Positions 1 to 10,142 of a stretch of 64,000 nt of DNA are shown piece by piece. The notes beneath the pieces are model-generated. The model made no database searches. It was not told the origin of the DNA and worked only from the letters and a program-made list of their open reading frames with translations. How positions within the stretch are numbered: position 1 is the first letter of the stretch; every line of letters starts with the position of its first letter. This DNA is from ZC4RG30 sp963777735 (GTDB lineage: Bacteria; Pseudomonadota; Gammaproteobacteria; Steroidobacterales; Steroidobacteraceae): positions 583,079-647,078 of the forward strand of contig CAVZRQ010000005.1 of assembly GCA_963777735.1 (NCBI GenBank), in the 5' to 3' direction. A program made the translations under genes and the position numbers.

Positions 1-98
1 TGGCCGAGCAGCTGGTCGGCGTGACGATGAACGAGCCGGGCGTGTCGCGCCTGGTCAGCGTCGACGTGGACGAGGCTGTGCGACTGGCGGCGATCTGA
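1..98 (+). CDS. smc: Chromosome partition protein SMC, C-terminal end (partial)
   Basis: Only the last 31 codons are present; the reading frame starts at base 3 and stops with TGA at 96-98. The residues LVGVTMNEPGVSRLVSVDVD match the D-loop end of the SMC ATPase head, where the invariant EPGVS segment lies. SMC is the chromosome-condensing ATPase that works with ScpA and ScpB. The next gene is zipA, three bases downstream, and an smc-zipA-ligA order is common in gammaproteobacteria. The identification rests on a short but very characteristic tail, so the family is fairly sure although most of the protein lies outside the window. Confidence 0.85.
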   Translation, partial: AEQLVGVTMNEPGVSRLVSVDVDEAVRLAAI

Positions 99-101
99 AC
101 C

Positions 102-911
102 ATGCCGGAACTACGTACCGCACTGATCGGTTTGAGCCTGCTGTTCCTGGCAGGTCTTGCGCTGTGGGAGTGGCGCAAGTCACGGCGTCGCTATACCGGG
201 CACCTGCGTTCTGAATCCGGTGGGGCCGAGCCTGTCGACCGGCCACGTCGCGTCGAGCCCAGCCTGGAAGGCATGGCGGGCATGTCGGCCAGTGATCCGG
301 ATGATTCGCTGGAAGTGCCGACCATCCATCCCGTCGAGCCGGTGCGCGTGGGCGTGATGGCAGAATCCGCCGTGGATATCCCAGCCGCCGCGCGTTTTGA
401 AGCAACAGCCGAGCACAGGCCTGCACCGGTGCCCGCGCCGGAGTCGGTTCCTGCTGCCGTGGCGATCCAGTGGCCCCCGCGCGATCCGGGGAGGGTGCTG
501 AGTCTGCGAGTGGTGAATGCGCGCGGCGAACCGCTTTCCGGCCGCGCGCTGCGCATTGCACTGGAGGCCGCCGGCCTGCAGCACGGACCGCAGATGATCT
601 ATCACCGCGTAACACCGGAAGGTGCCGTGCTGGTGAGCGTGGCCAACCTGATGCGGCCGGGCAGTTTCGAACCCGCAATGATGGATGCCCAGGAATTCCG
701 CGGTCTGAACCTGTTCAGCGTGCTGCCTGGCGCTCTGCCGCCGGTGCGTATGCTGGAGGAACTGGTGGCGCTATCCCGCAGCCTCGCGTACCGGCTTTCG
801 GCCATCGTGCAGGATGAGCATGGGGCCGAGCTCGATGGCGAGCAGCTGGCGAAGTTGCGACAGTCGTTGCCTGCAGAGGGTGGTCCGGAGGGAGACGGGA
901 CTGCCCCGTGA
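102..911 (+). CDS. zipA: Cell division protein ZipA
   Basis: The 269-residue protein has the ZipA layout. There is one N-terminal membrane anchor (about residues 6-24), then a basic patch. A long low-complexity Pro/Ala/Glu linker covers roughly 30-125, and a folded C-terminal domain covers about 130-255. In the family the anchor holds the protein in the inner membrane and the C-terminal domain binds the FtsZ tail, tethering the Z ring during division. The C-terminal domain contains LNLFSVLPG, typical of ZipA. The stop overlaps the GTG start of ligA (GTGA), so the two are probably co-translated. zipA next to ligA is a standard gammaproteobacterial arrangement. Confidence 0.93.
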   Translation: MPELRTALIGLSLLFLAGLALWEWRKSRRRYTGHLRSESGGAEPVDRPRRVEPSLEGMAGMSASDPDDSLEVPTIHPVEPVRVGVMAESAVDIPAAARFEATAEHRPAPVPAPESVPAAVAIQWPPRDPGRVLSLRVVNARGEPLSGRALRIALEAAGLQHGPQMIYHRVTPEGAVLVSVANLMRPGSFEPAMMDAQEFRGLNLFSVLPGALPPVRMLEELVALSRSLAYRLSAIVQDEHGAELDGEQLAKLRQSLPAEGGPEGDGTAP

Positions 912-3248
912 GCGACGTCGCGAAACAGCGCGTGCAGCAGCTGCGCGAGCAGATCGAGTACCACAACCGCCTGTATCACGCGCTGGATGCGCCAGAGATC
1001 ACTGACGCCAGCTTCGACGCCCTGATGCAGGAACTGCAGGCGCTGGAAGCGGCCCATCCGGAATTGGCCACCCCTGATTCGCCCACGCGGCGGGTGGGGG
1101 CGGGGCCTGCTGGCAAATTCGCCGAAGTGCGCCACGCGGTGCCCATGCTTTCGCTGGCGAATGCCTTCACCGAAGAAGAAGTGCGCGACTTCGTCCGGCG
1201 GATCCAGGAGAAGCTGGATCGCGAGGCACTTGTTTTCTCCGCGGAGCCGAAACTCGACGGGCTCGCGATCAACCTGCGCTACGTGCGGGGATTGTTCGAG
1301 CAGGGCGCAACGCGTGGTGATGGGGCCAGTGGCGAAGATGTCACGGCCAACCTGCGGACGATCAAGGATATTCCCGCGCAGCTGCCAGGCAGCGGCTGGC
1401 CGGCGGTGCTGGAAGTGCGCGGCGAGGTGTACATGCCTCGCGCCGCCTTCGCGCGCTACAACGAGCAGGCGCGCCTGCACGGCGGCAAGGTGCTGGCCAA
1501 TCCGCGCAATGGTGCTGCCGGCTCCCTGCGCCAGCTGGATCCACGCATCACCGCGCAGCGCCCGCTGGCCTTCTTCGCCTACGGGCTCGGTGAAGTGCAG
1601 GGCAAGCTGCCCGATACACATTCCGCGCAACTTGCGTTGCTCGCGAAGTGGGGCTTCCCGGTGAGTCCGCTGGGCGAAGTCGTGAGCGGCGCAGAGGGCC
1701 TGCTCGACTACTACCGGCGTATCGGCGTGCGCCGCGACGGCCTGGCCTTCGACATCGACGGCGTGGTCTACAAGCTCGACGACCTCGCGGGCCAGCGCGA
1801 GATGGGCTTCGTGTCACGCGCGCCACGCTGGGCCATCGCGCACAAGTTTCCCGCACAGGAACAATCCACGCGCGTCGAAGCCATCGAAATCCAGATCGGT
1901 CGCACCGGTGCTGCAACGCCGGTTGCCCGGCTGGCGCCGGTGCAGGTGGCCGGCGTCACCGTCACCAACGCAACGCTTGCACAACGCCGACCAGATCGCG
2001 CGCCTCGACGTGCGCGTCGGCGATGAGGTGATCGTGCGGCGGGCGGGCGATGTGATCCCCGAGGTGGTGAGCGTCATCACCGCCCATCGCCCGGCGGGCA
2101 CGAGCCCATGGACCATGCCTCAGCATTGCCCCGTCTGCAGTTCGGAGCTGGTGCGCGAGGAGGGTGCGGCAGCGTGGCGCTGCTCCGGCGAGCTCTCCTG
2201 CCCGGCACAGCGCAAGGAGGCCATCCGCCACTTCGCGTCGCGCCGGGCAATGGATATCGAGGGTCTCGGCGACCGCTTCATCGAAGAGCTCACGGATCTC
2301 GGCTATGTCGAGTCCGTGGCCGATCTGTACAGGCTGAAACTCGCAGACCTGCTGGAGATGAAGCAGCGTGCCGACGCGCGTGACGGCACCACTCCCGAGA
2401 CGGTGAAAGCCGGCAAGGTGGCCACGAAATGGGCGGAGAATCTGGTTGCGGCCATCGATCGCAGCCGTGAGACCACGCTGGAGCGCCTGCTGTACGCGCT
2501 GGGAATCGAGCATGTTGGCGAGAGCACTGCCAAGGCTCTGGCGCAGTGGTTCGGTGATCTGCAGCTGATCCGTCACCTGCCCTGGCCGCTGTTCCAGCGT
2601 GTGCCGGACATCGGTGCCGAGGTAGCGCATTCGCTGGGACATTTCTTCGATCAGCGTGGCAACCAGAAAGTCATCGATGCGTTGCTGAAGGGCGGAGTGC
2701 GGGTGACAGACACCCATTCACCGAGCGCGAAATTGCGCGAGGGGCTCGTTCTGTCGACCCTGCTTGCAGATCTTGCCATTCCCAAGCTGACGGAGCTGCG
2801 TGCCCGGCAGCTGGTTGCCGGTATTCCGGAAGCAGAAGGGATCGCCGCCGCCACGGTTCAGGGACTCCTCTCTGCCGGCCTGCCGTCCGACGCAGCGGAA
2901 GCACTGGCAGCGTGGCTTGCACGGAAGGGCAACAAACAACTGCTGCTGGCTGCCGCTGCAATGCAGAAGGAGCTGTTGGCGCTCGCACCCCAGGCGGAAG
3001 CTGGTGCGGCACCGCTGGAGGGCAAGACCATCGTGCTCACCGGCGCGCTGGTCACCCTGACGCGGGAGGTGGCGACGGAACAGCTCGAGGCGCTGGGCGC
3101 GAAAGTGGCTGGCAGCGTTTCGAAGAAAACCAGCTACGTAGTGGCTGGTGCCGACGCAGGTTCCAAACTCACGAAGGCGCGAGAACTCGGCGTGCCGGTG
3201 CTGGACGAGTCGGGATTGCAGGAGTTGCTGGCGGGCCGTTTGCCCTGA
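908..3248 (+). CDS. ligA: NAD-dependent DNA ligase LigA (one-base frameshift in assembly)
   Basis: LigA seals nicks in duplex DNA using NAD+. The adenylation domain has the active-site motif KLDG with Lys115. OB-fold, four-cysteine zinc finger (CPVCSSEL...CSGELSC), helix-hairpin-helix and C-terminal BRCT domains follow. The frame breaks near 1977: the first frame runs to 2026, and the second carries the rest of the OB fold through the BRCT. Removing one T from the TT at 1977-1978 restores NATLHNADQIARLDV. The repaired protein is about 779 residues, over 100 longer than E. coli LigA, with the extra length between the helix-hairpin-helix region and the BRCT; long forms occur in Xanthomonas. LigA is essential, so the break is probably a sequence error. 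GTG start overlaps the zipA stop. Confidence 0.9.
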
Positions 3249-3266
3249 GCGGCAACTGCCGGGTTG

Positions 3267-3866
3267 TCATTCACCCGCGCCAGGTTCGAGTTTCAGCAGA
3301 TCTTCCGGCGTATCGATATCGATGGCCGCATTGGGCATCGGAATCCGCAGGCAGCGATCTGCATGCCGCGCGAGGATGGTACGGGCGCCGGCATCGCCGC
3401 GCAGCTGCCCGAAGCTGGCAAAGGTGTAGCTCGGGAACACGGCGGGCACTCCCGTATGCCCTTCGTAACTGGCGGCGATCAGCCAGTCCGGTTGCCGGCG
3501 CCAGGCGCTCGCCAGGCGCTGCAGGTCGAACGTGGTCACGGCTGCCTGGTCGGCCAGCGTGACCAGTACGCCTTCGCAGCCGCCCGGCAGGTGGGAAACT
3601 CCCAGGCGCAGCGAACTGGCCAGCCCTTCCTCCCAGTGCCGGTTGATCAATACCGACGCAGGGCTGTGTTTGAGCAGGGGAGACAGCTGCTGGGCATGGG
3701 CGCCCAGCACCACCGTAACGGCCCCACCGGCCACTTCTGTGGCCTGGGAAACGGCGCGGTGCAGCAGTGGCTGGCCGCCGATACGCACCAGTTGCTTGGG
3801 GGAGCCAAAACGGCTTGCGGCGCCGGCCGCGAGCACCAGAACATGCAGATTCGAGTCCGGATTCAT
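3267..3866 (-). CDS. MobA/MocA-like nucleotidyltransferase
   Basis: This 199-residue protein has the N-terminal nucleotide-binding signature LAAGAASRFGSPKQL (about residues 12-26), which is the LAxGxSxRMGxxK motif of MobA-like NTP transferases. The DQAAV segment in VTLADQAAV fits the metal-binding Asp region. Relatives such as MocA attach CMP or GMP to molybdenum cofactor, and others act in CO- or xanthine-dehydrogenase maturation, so molybdopterin cytidylyl- or guanylyltransfer is a reasonable guess but not shown. It converges on ligA with an 18-bp gap and is divergent from thrA. The only molybdoenzyme seen in this window is MsrP, which uses uncapped Mo-MPT, so the partner enzyme must lie elsewhere. 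Confidence 0.75.
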   Translation of the reverse strand: MNPDSNLHVLVLAAGAASRFGSPKQLVRIGGQPLLHRAVSQATEVAGGAVTVVLGAHAQQLSPLLKHSPASVLINRHWEEGLASSLRLGVSHLPGGCEGVLVTLADQAAVTTFDLQRLASAWRRQPDWLIAASYEGHTGVPAVFPSYTFASFGQLRGDAGARTILARHADRCLRIPMPNAAIDIDTPEDLLKLEPGAGE

Positions 3867-3970
3867 GCCTGTTTGCCGGTATGGGTTGGGGTTGCTTGCA
3901 CGGGTGGCCTGCGCCCTTTAGAGTTCGCGGGTTTTTTCCTATTAAACAGTAACTTCGGCCACACCATCAG

Positions 3971-6467
3971 ATGAAATCCACTGGATCTTCCGCCTGGGTC
4001 GTGCACAAATTCGGCGGCACGAGCGTCTTTGACGCCAATTGCTTTCGCAAAGTGGCGGACATCATCGAGACGCAAACGTCGCAGCGCCTCGCGGTGGTGC
4101 TGTCTGCCTGCAAAGGCGTAACAGACGTTCTGCTGGGTCTGGTCGGCATGGCCGAAAAGCAGGACAGCGCGGTCAGCAGCCAGCTGCAGGCCCTGCGTGA
4201 GCGGCATCGGGCCATCGCCGAGACGCTGCTCGACGCCGCCTCCGCCGAACGCTGGCTGGCACAGTTCGACAAGGACCGCGCCGATCTGGAAGGCGTGCTG
4301 CACACCACCAGCCTGATGCGCTCGGCGGCCCAGAACGTGCGCGATCTGGTCGCCGGTTACGGCGAGCTGTGGTCCACCAGCCTGTTCACCGCCTATCTCG
4401 CCGCGCGCCGCAAAGGTGCTGCCAATACCGTGCGCTGGCTCGATGCCCGACAGGTAGTGGTGGTGGAGTGGGGCTCGCTGGGACCTGCGGTGCAGTGGGA
4501 CGCCTCACGCGCCAGGCTGACGGAAGCCGGTGCCGCGGAATTCAAGGGCACGCTGATCATCCCGGGTTTCGTGGCGCGCACGCCGCAGGGTGTGCAGACC
4601 ACGCTGGGCCGCAATGGCAGCGATTTCTCGGCCTCGATCTTCGGTGCACTGCTCGATGCCAGCGAGATCCACATCTGGACCGATGTGGATGGCGTGCTGT
4701 CGGCCGATCCACGGCGCGTGCCCAATGCACAGGTGATCGACCAGCTGTCGTACAACGAGGCCATGGAGCTTGCGTATTTCGGCGCCAAGGTCATCCATCC
4801 GCAGACCATGGCGCCGGCCATCGGTCGCGCCATCCCGATCTACATCCGCAATACCTTCGCGCCAGGCAACCCCTGCACGCTGATCTGCGCGAAGCCCACC
4901 TCCGAGCTGCTGGTGAAGGGCATCACGACCATCGAGGACGTGGCGCTGGTCAACATCGAAGGCGCGGGCATGATCGGTGTGCCGGGCACGGCGCATCGCC
5001 TGTTCGGTGCGCTGCGCGAGGAAGGCATCTCGGTGATCCTGATCTCGCAGGGCAGCTCGGAGCATTCGATCTGCTGCGCGATCCCGGCCAATGAGGCGGA
5101 GAAGGCGGAGCGCGTGGTGCGCGCAGCGTTCTCGCGTGAACTCGACGAGGGGCAGATCCAGAGCGTGGAGACCACGCGCGAACTCGCCATCCTCGCCGTG
5201 GTGGGCGATGGCATGGCCGGCACGCCGGGCGTGTCCGCGAAGGTCTTCAATGCACTGGGCGCGGCAGCCGTGAACGTCTGCGCCATCGCGCAGGGCGCTT
5301 CGCAGCGCAATATCTCGGTGGTGGTGGAAGGCCGGCAGGCCACGCGCGCGTTGCGCGCCACGCACGCCAGTTTCTATCTCTCGCCCAACACGCTTTCGAT
5401 TGGCGTGATCGGGCCGGGCACGGTGGGTCGTGTGCTGCTGGATCAGCTGGCTTCGCAGCAGGCGCGGCTGTCGCGCGAGTTCAAGCTCGATCTGCGCGTG
5501 CGCGGCATCATGTCCACACGGCGCATGTGCCTGTCGGATCGCGGCGTGAACCTCGCGCAGTGGCGCGATGAAGTGGAAGCGGCTGCGCTGGTGCCAGCGG
5601 ACATCGCGCGCTTCGTGGAGCACCTCAAGGTGGATTACCTGCCGCACACGGTGATCATCGACTGTTCGGCCGACGAATCCGTGGCCCGCCATTACCGCGA
5701 CTGGCTCGCGCAGGGCATCCACATCGTCACGCCCAACAAGAAGGCCAACAGCGCCGAGATGACCTACTACGACTCGCTGCGCGATGCGCGGCGGGCCGGA
5801 GGTTCGCATTACCTGTATGAAGGGACGGTTGGCGCTGGCCTGCCCGGTCATCCAGACGCTGCGCGACCTGCGGGAAACCGGCGACGTGGTGGACAGCATC
5901 GAAGGCATCTTCTCGGGCACGCTGGCGTACCTCTTCAATGTCTACGACGGCACCGTGCCGTTCTCGGCCATCGTGCGCGAAGCCAAGCAGCGCGGCTACA
6001 CCGAGCCGGATCCGCGCGATGATCTTTCCGGTACCGATGTCGCTCGCAAGCTCATCATCCTGGCGCGCGAGATGGGTCTGCGCCTGGAGATGGGCGACGT
6101 GAAGGTGGAAAGCCTGGTGCCGCGTGATCTTGCCGGTGGTTCGATCGACGAATTCCTGGATGGCCTGACGCGGTATGACGCAGCCATGCTCGAGCGCTAC
6201 CAGCTGGCGAAGAAGGCCGGCAAGGTGCTGCGCTTCGTCGGGCGCATTACCGCCAAGGGCGAGGCTACGGTGGGTGTGGTGGAGCTGGATGCCAAGCATG
6301 CCTTTGCCAACATCGCGCTCACCGACAACGTGGTGCGTTTCGCCACGGCGCGTTACTGCAACAATCCGCTGATCGTGCAGGGCCCGGGCGCGGGACCCGA
6401 GGTAACGGCAGGCGGTGTGTTTGCCGATCTGCTGCGGCTGTCTGCCTACCTGGGAGCAAGGCTGTGA
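3971..6467 (+). CDS. thrA: Bifunctional aspartokinase/homoserine dehydrogenase (one-base frameshift in assembly)
   Basis: The N-terminal half is aspartate kinase, starting with VVHKFGGTSV (KFGGTS lysine for ATP and aspartate). Two ACT regulatory domains lie around residues 320-470, and the C-terminal half is NAD(P)-dependent homoserine dehydrogenase (GVIGPGTVGRVLL nucleotide-binding loop). It catalyses steps one and three of threonine/methionine synthesis from aspartate. The first frame ends falsely at 6022; the homologous continuation (IQTLRDLRETGDVVDSIEG) is in another frame. One extra C in the CCC at 5843-5845 explains this, giving about 831 residues, near the 820 of E. coli ThrA. The stop overlaps the thrB GTG start, so thrABC is an operon. 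The 104-bp upstream gap shows no leader peptide I can defend. Confidence 0.9.
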
Positions 6468-7402
6468 GCGTCACGAAAGTCTCGGCTTTTGCGCCGGGTT
6501 CGGTGGCGAATGTCGCCATCGGTTTCGACATTCTCGGATTTTCCGTGGACGCGGTCGGCGACAGGGTGACGCTGACGCGCAGCAACGAGCCCGGCGTGCG
6601 CATCACTTCGATCCGTGGCGTGGTGGAAGACCTGCCACTCGAAGCCGCGAAGAACACCGCCGGCCAGGCGCTGCTTGCCCTCATCAAGGCGCGCGCGCTG
6701 CCATTCGGTTTCGACATGCAGATCGAGAAGGGCATTCCGCTGTCATCCGGTCTGGGCGGTTCCGCCGCTTCGGCCGTGGCTGCCGTGGTGGCCGCCAATG
6801 CCATGCTCGATGAGCCCCTGACCCGCATCGAACTGCTGAAGGTGGCCATGGAGGGCGAGGCGGTGGCCAGCGGTTCTCGCCATGCCGACAACATCTCGCC
6901 GTCACTGTTTGGTGGCCTCGTGCTCACGGTGGGCATCGACAATCCGCGCGTGAAGCAGATCCCCGTGCCGGAAGTGATCCATGCGGTGATCGTGCATCCG
7001 CACCTGCAGGTTTCCACCAAGGCCGCGCGCGCCATCCTCAGTCGCACCGTGAACATGTCGGATTTCGTCTGGCAGACGGCGAATCTCGCCGGCTTCATCT
7101 CCGGCTGCTACACAAACGATCTGGATCTCATCAAGGCCTCGCTGGAAGACGTGATCATCGAGAAGCAGCGTCAGGTGCTGATACCCGGGTTCCTCGAGGT
7201 TCGGGCCGCAGCGCTCGACAAGGGCGCACTGGGTTGCTCCATTTCAGGTGCCGGCCCCACTGTGTTTGCACTGTGTCTCGAGCGCGATACCCGCGCCGTG
7301 CGCGATGCCATGGTGCAGGCCTTTGCCGCGCACAGCATCGAAGCAGACAAATGGATCGTGCCCGTGCAATCCGGTGGCGCGCATGTGGTGAGCAGCGAAT
7401 GA
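6464..7402 (+). CDS. thrB: Homoserine kinase
   Basis: ThrB phosphorylates homoserine to O-phosphohomoserine with ATP, the fourth step from aspartate to threonine. The 312-residue protein is a GHMP kinase: the ATP-binding loop GIPLSSGLGGSAAS sits at residues 90-103, with the N-terminal substrate region APGSVANVAIGFD at 10-22 and the C-terminal GHMP motif CSISGAGPTVFALC. Length matches the family (about 310). The GTG start overlaps the thrA stop (GTGA) and the stop overlaps the thrC ATG, so thrA, thrB and thrC form a tightly coupled operon. Nothing is unusual in the coding sequence. Confidence 0.96.
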   Translation: MSVTKVSAFAPGSVANVAIGFDILGFSVDAVGDRVTLTRSNEPGVRITSIRGVVEDLPLEAAKNTAGQALLALIKARALPFGFDMQIEKGIPLSSGLGGSAASAVAAVVAANAMLDEPLTRIELLKVAMEGEAVASGSRHADNISPSLFGGLVLTVGIDNPRVKQIPVPEVIHAVIVHPHLQVSTKAARAILSRTVNMSDFVWQTANLAGFISGCYTNDLDLIKASLEDVIIEKQRQVLIPGFLEVRAAALDKGALGCSISGAGPTVFALCLERDTRAVRDAMVQAFAAHSIEADKWIVPVQSGGAHVVSSE

Positions 7403-8685
7403 AATTTGCCAGCACGCGGGGCAAGACGCCGGAAGTGAGTTTCAGTCAGGCCCTGCTGCAGGGCCTGGCGCCGGATGGCGGGCTGTATGTGCCGCAGCAG
7501 TGGCCAGATCTGTCGCAGGCAGTGGCAGGCGATCTGCCCGCACTCGGACGGCAGCTGATCGGGGCATTTGCCGCTGGCGATGCGCTGGCCGACGCGGTGC
7601 CTGCGATTACCCAGGACGCTTTCAACTTTCCGGCGCCGCTGCGCGCGTTGACGCCATCCGGTCGGCTGCGCGTGCTCGAGCTGTTCCATGGGCCAACAGC
7701 CGCCTTCAAGGATTTTGGCGCACGCTTCCTGGCGGCCAGCCTGGCGCGCATTCCGCGCACATCGGCTCGCACCCTGCGCATTCTCGTAGCCACTTCGGGC
7801 GACACGGGCGGCGCCGTTGCCGCAGCGTTTCATCGCCGCCCCGGCATGGAAGTGGTTGTGCTGTTTCCGAAGGGTCTGGTTTCGCCTACACAGCAGCAGC
7901 AGCTGACCTGCTGGGGCGAGAACGTCACGAGTCTTGCGGTGCGCGGCACCTTCGATGATTGCCAGCGTCTCGTGAAGGAAGCCTTCCTGGACGAATCGCT
8001 GCGGCAGAAGGTGGAGATGTCTTCCGCCAACAGCATCAACCTCGGACGGCTGTTGCCGCAGGCCGTCTATTACGCAGTCAGCAGCCTGGCCATGCGCGCC
8101 GAGACGGGCGACAAAGCTTCCTACATCATTCCCAGTGGCAATCTCGGCAACGCGGCGGCCTGCCTGTGGGCGCGACGCATGGGTTTTCCGATCGACCGCA
8201 TCGTGCTGGCGCACAACGCCAATGCGACGGTGCCACAATTCCTGCAGACCGGCGTGCTGCAGCCGCGCGCCAGCGTGGCGACGCTGGCTTCGGCCATGGA
8301 TGTGGGCAACCCCAGCAATCTCGAACGCCTGCTGAACCTGTATCCCGATGCGGCCGCGCTCGGGCAGCAGGTCAGTGCATGGTCCGTCGACGATGCGGCC
8401 ATCCAGGCGCGCATCCGCAGCGACCATGCAACCTACGGCGAGATCTGGTGCCCGCACACCGCCACGGCAGCCGAGGTCTATGCCTGCCTGCCGGAGCACG
8501 AGAAACTCGCGCATCACTGGGTGCTGGTGTCCACCGCCCATCCGGCGAAGTTCCGCGAGATCGTCGAGCCGCTTGTGGGTACCGTGCCGGTGCCGGAGAA
8601 TCTGCAGCGCCTGTACGACCTGCCTTCGGTGTTTTCGGAAATCGATCCCCAGCTGAGTGACCTGCGCCGTGCAACTGGCGGTTGA
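7399..8685 (+). CDS. thrC: Threonine synthase
   Basis: ThrC converts O-phosphohomoserine to threonine with pyridoxal phosphate. The 428-residue protein carries the PLP lysine in GPTAAFKDFGARF (Lys104), the phosphate-binding glycine loop SGNLGNAAA, and the N-terminal MKFASTRGKTPEVSF typical of the short proteobacterial type. The ATG at 7399 is chosen because it overlaps the thrB stop and begins the conserved N-terminus; the open frame continues further upstream but inside thrB. The 3' end overlaps the next gene by about 29 bp, suggesting that the NERD-domain gene is carried on the same transcript. Confidence 0.96.
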   Translation: MKFASTRGKTPEVSFSQALLQGLAPDGGLYVPQQWPDLSQAVAGDLPALGRQLIGAFAAGDALADAVPAITQDAFNFPAPLRALTPSGRLRVLELFHGPTAAFKDFGARFLAASLARIPRTSARTLRILVATSGDTGGAVAAAFHRRPGMEVVVLFPKGLVSPTQQQQLTCWGENVTSLAVRGTFDDCQRLVKEAFLDESLRQKVEMSSANSINLGRLLPQAVYYAVSSLAMRAETGDKASYIIPSGNLGNAAACLWARRMGFPIDRIVLAHNANATVPQFLQTGVLQPRASVATLASAMDVGNPSNLERLLNLYPDAAALGQQVSAWSVDDAAIQARIRSDHATYGEIWCPHTATAAEVYACLPEHEKLAHHWVLVSTAHPAKFREIVEPLVGTVPVPENLQRLYDLPSVFSEIDPQLSDLRRATGG

Positions 8686-9322
8686 ATCCTCTTTCAGTCA
8701 GTTCGACACCCCGCAGAATCGGCTGATTCTCACAGCGGTGGCGATGGTATTCCTCGCCGCGCTGGCCTATTACGTGGTGCGGGCGCTGCGTCGCCGGGCA
8801 GATCGCAAGCGCCTGCATCAGGGCATCGTATCGGTGGGCACCGAGTTCCTGAACAATGTGCTGGTGCCGGATGGCATGGGCGCATCCATGCATGTCGACT
8901 ACCTGCTGCTCACGACGCGTGGTGTGGTGGTGGTCGATCTGCGTGATGTGCGCGGCAATATCTTCGGTGGCGACCAGATGACCGAATGGACGGTCATGAG
9001 CGGTGCGAGTCGCGCGACCTTCCAGAATCCGCAGCATGCGTTGTACGACCGGGTGGCGGCTGTGCGCGCGCTGGCCGGTGCGCTGCCGGTGGAAGGGCGG
9101 GTGCTGTTCACCCGTCGCGGGAAATTCCCCAAGGGTCTGCCACGCTGGACCCTGATGGTCGATTCCCTGCGGGCCGAGTTCCCGCCGGTGGATTCCGAAG
9201 CCTCGCAGAACTGGATGGAGCGTTATCGCGAAGACTGGCAGGCCATCGTTGCAGCAGTCTCACCCAGCCCGCTGCGCCAGCGGCGAGGCTTCCTCGCCGA
9301 GGTCTTCGACGAGAGGTTCTAG
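8657..9322 (+). CDS. NERD-domain membrane-anchored protein
   Basis: The 221-residue protein has one N-terminal membrane segment (about residues 24-43) followed by a basic stretch and a soluble domain resembling the NERD (nuclease-related) domain. The hallmark is LLLTTRGVVVVDLRDVRGNIFGG, broken here as LLLTTRGVVVVDLRD plus VRGNIFGG. NERD domains are predicted nucleases of the PD-(D/E)XK fold; no reaction has been shown for this kind. The topology suggests an inner-membrane anchor with a cytoplasmic domain. The start is uncertain: GTG 8657 lies inside thrC and GTG 8669 is equally possible. It converges on tatD, with the two stops overlapping once the tatD frame is repaired. Confidence 0.7.
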   Translation: MTCAVQLAVESSFSQFDTPQNRLILTAVAMVFLAALAYYVVRALRRRADRKRLHQGIVSVGTEFLNNVLVPDGMGASMHVDYLLLTTRGVVVVDLRDVRGNIFGGDQMTEWTVMSGASRATFQNPQHALYDRVAAVRALAGALPVEGRVLFTRRGKFPKGLPRWTLMVDSLRAEFPPVDSEASQNWMERYREDWQAIVAAVSPSPLRQRRGFLAEVFDERF

Positions 9323-10136
9323 GGCGCCGCGATGGGTAGCCGGAAGAACGCGTGCGCGGCTGCCGTGCTGCTCGCGGCGAGCTGCGGCAGTGTTTCTCCC
9401 CTGGCCGTGCCACCTTTGCAGCCACCTCGGTGAGCCAGGCTGGTTCGTTGCGACGGCCTGCCGGTTTGGGTCTGAGGCTGCGCGGCAACAGATAGGGCGC
9501 GTCGGTCTCGATCATCAACCGCTCCGCCGGAATGGTGCGCATCAGCGGCAACAGGTGCAATCCGCGCCGTTCATCGCAGATCCACCCGGTGATGCCGATG
9601 GCAAGATTCAGTGCAAGGCAATCCTCCATTTCATTCGCCTGGCCCGTGAAGCAATGCGCCACGCCGTCGGTCAATGCACCGCGGAACTCGCGCAGGATGC
9701 TCATGAAATCGGCATGGGCATCGCGCTGGTGCAGGAACACGGGTTTGCCCGTGTTCACCGCCACTTCCAGCAGGGCCCGAAACGCGCGCAGCTGGGCCTC
9801 GCGCGGTGCGAAGTTGCGGTAGTAATCGAGACCGCATTCACCCACGGCCACCACGCCGGGCTGGTTCGCCAGTTCCTGCAGTTCGGCCAGCACTTCCGGC
9901 GTCAGGTCTGCAGCATGATGCGGATGCAGCCCGGCGGTGGCGAACAGGCGATCGGGATGCGCAGCGTGCAGGGCGAGCGCGGCTCGAGTCGCGGCGACAC
10001 TGGTGCCGGTAACGATCATGCGTTGCACGCCGGCATGGTGAGCGCGGCGCAGAACCTCGGGCAGATCCGGCGCAAAACTCTCATGGGTGAGGTTGGCGCC
10101 AATGTCGATCAGTTCGGGAGGATGCGCTGCTATCAT
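9319..10136 (-). CDS. tatD: TatD-family metal-dependent hydrolase (one-base frameshift in assembly)
   Basis: The protein begins MIAAHPPELIDIGANLTHE and shows TatD metal-site motifs: DIGANL, GLHPHHA, VGECGLDYYRN, FLHQRDAH, CFTG and ETDAPYLLP. TatD enzymes are cytoplasmic TIM-barrel 3'-5' DNases/hydrolases. The frame is lost at the C-terminus: one base appears missing at about 9405 on the plus strand (GGCC where GGGCC would restore RGETLPQLAASSTAAA and the usual FFRL ending). The repaired gene is about 272 residues and stops at 9319, just overlapping the NERD gene. ATG 10136 is chosen over upstream starts by homology. Only 6 bp separate it from the divergent peptidase gene. Confidence 0.85.
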
Positions 10137-10142
10137 CGTGGC

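Noticed and set aside
908..2026. Truncated ligA or ligA pseudogene
   Set aside because: The C-terminal half continues intact in a neighbouring frame, and the enzyme is essential; a single-base error explains it better.
3867..3970. Threonine leader peptide or attenuator upstream of thrA
   Set aside because: No short open frame rich in Thr or Ile codons and no hairpin with T-run was found in the gap; a promoter there is weak and not defensible.
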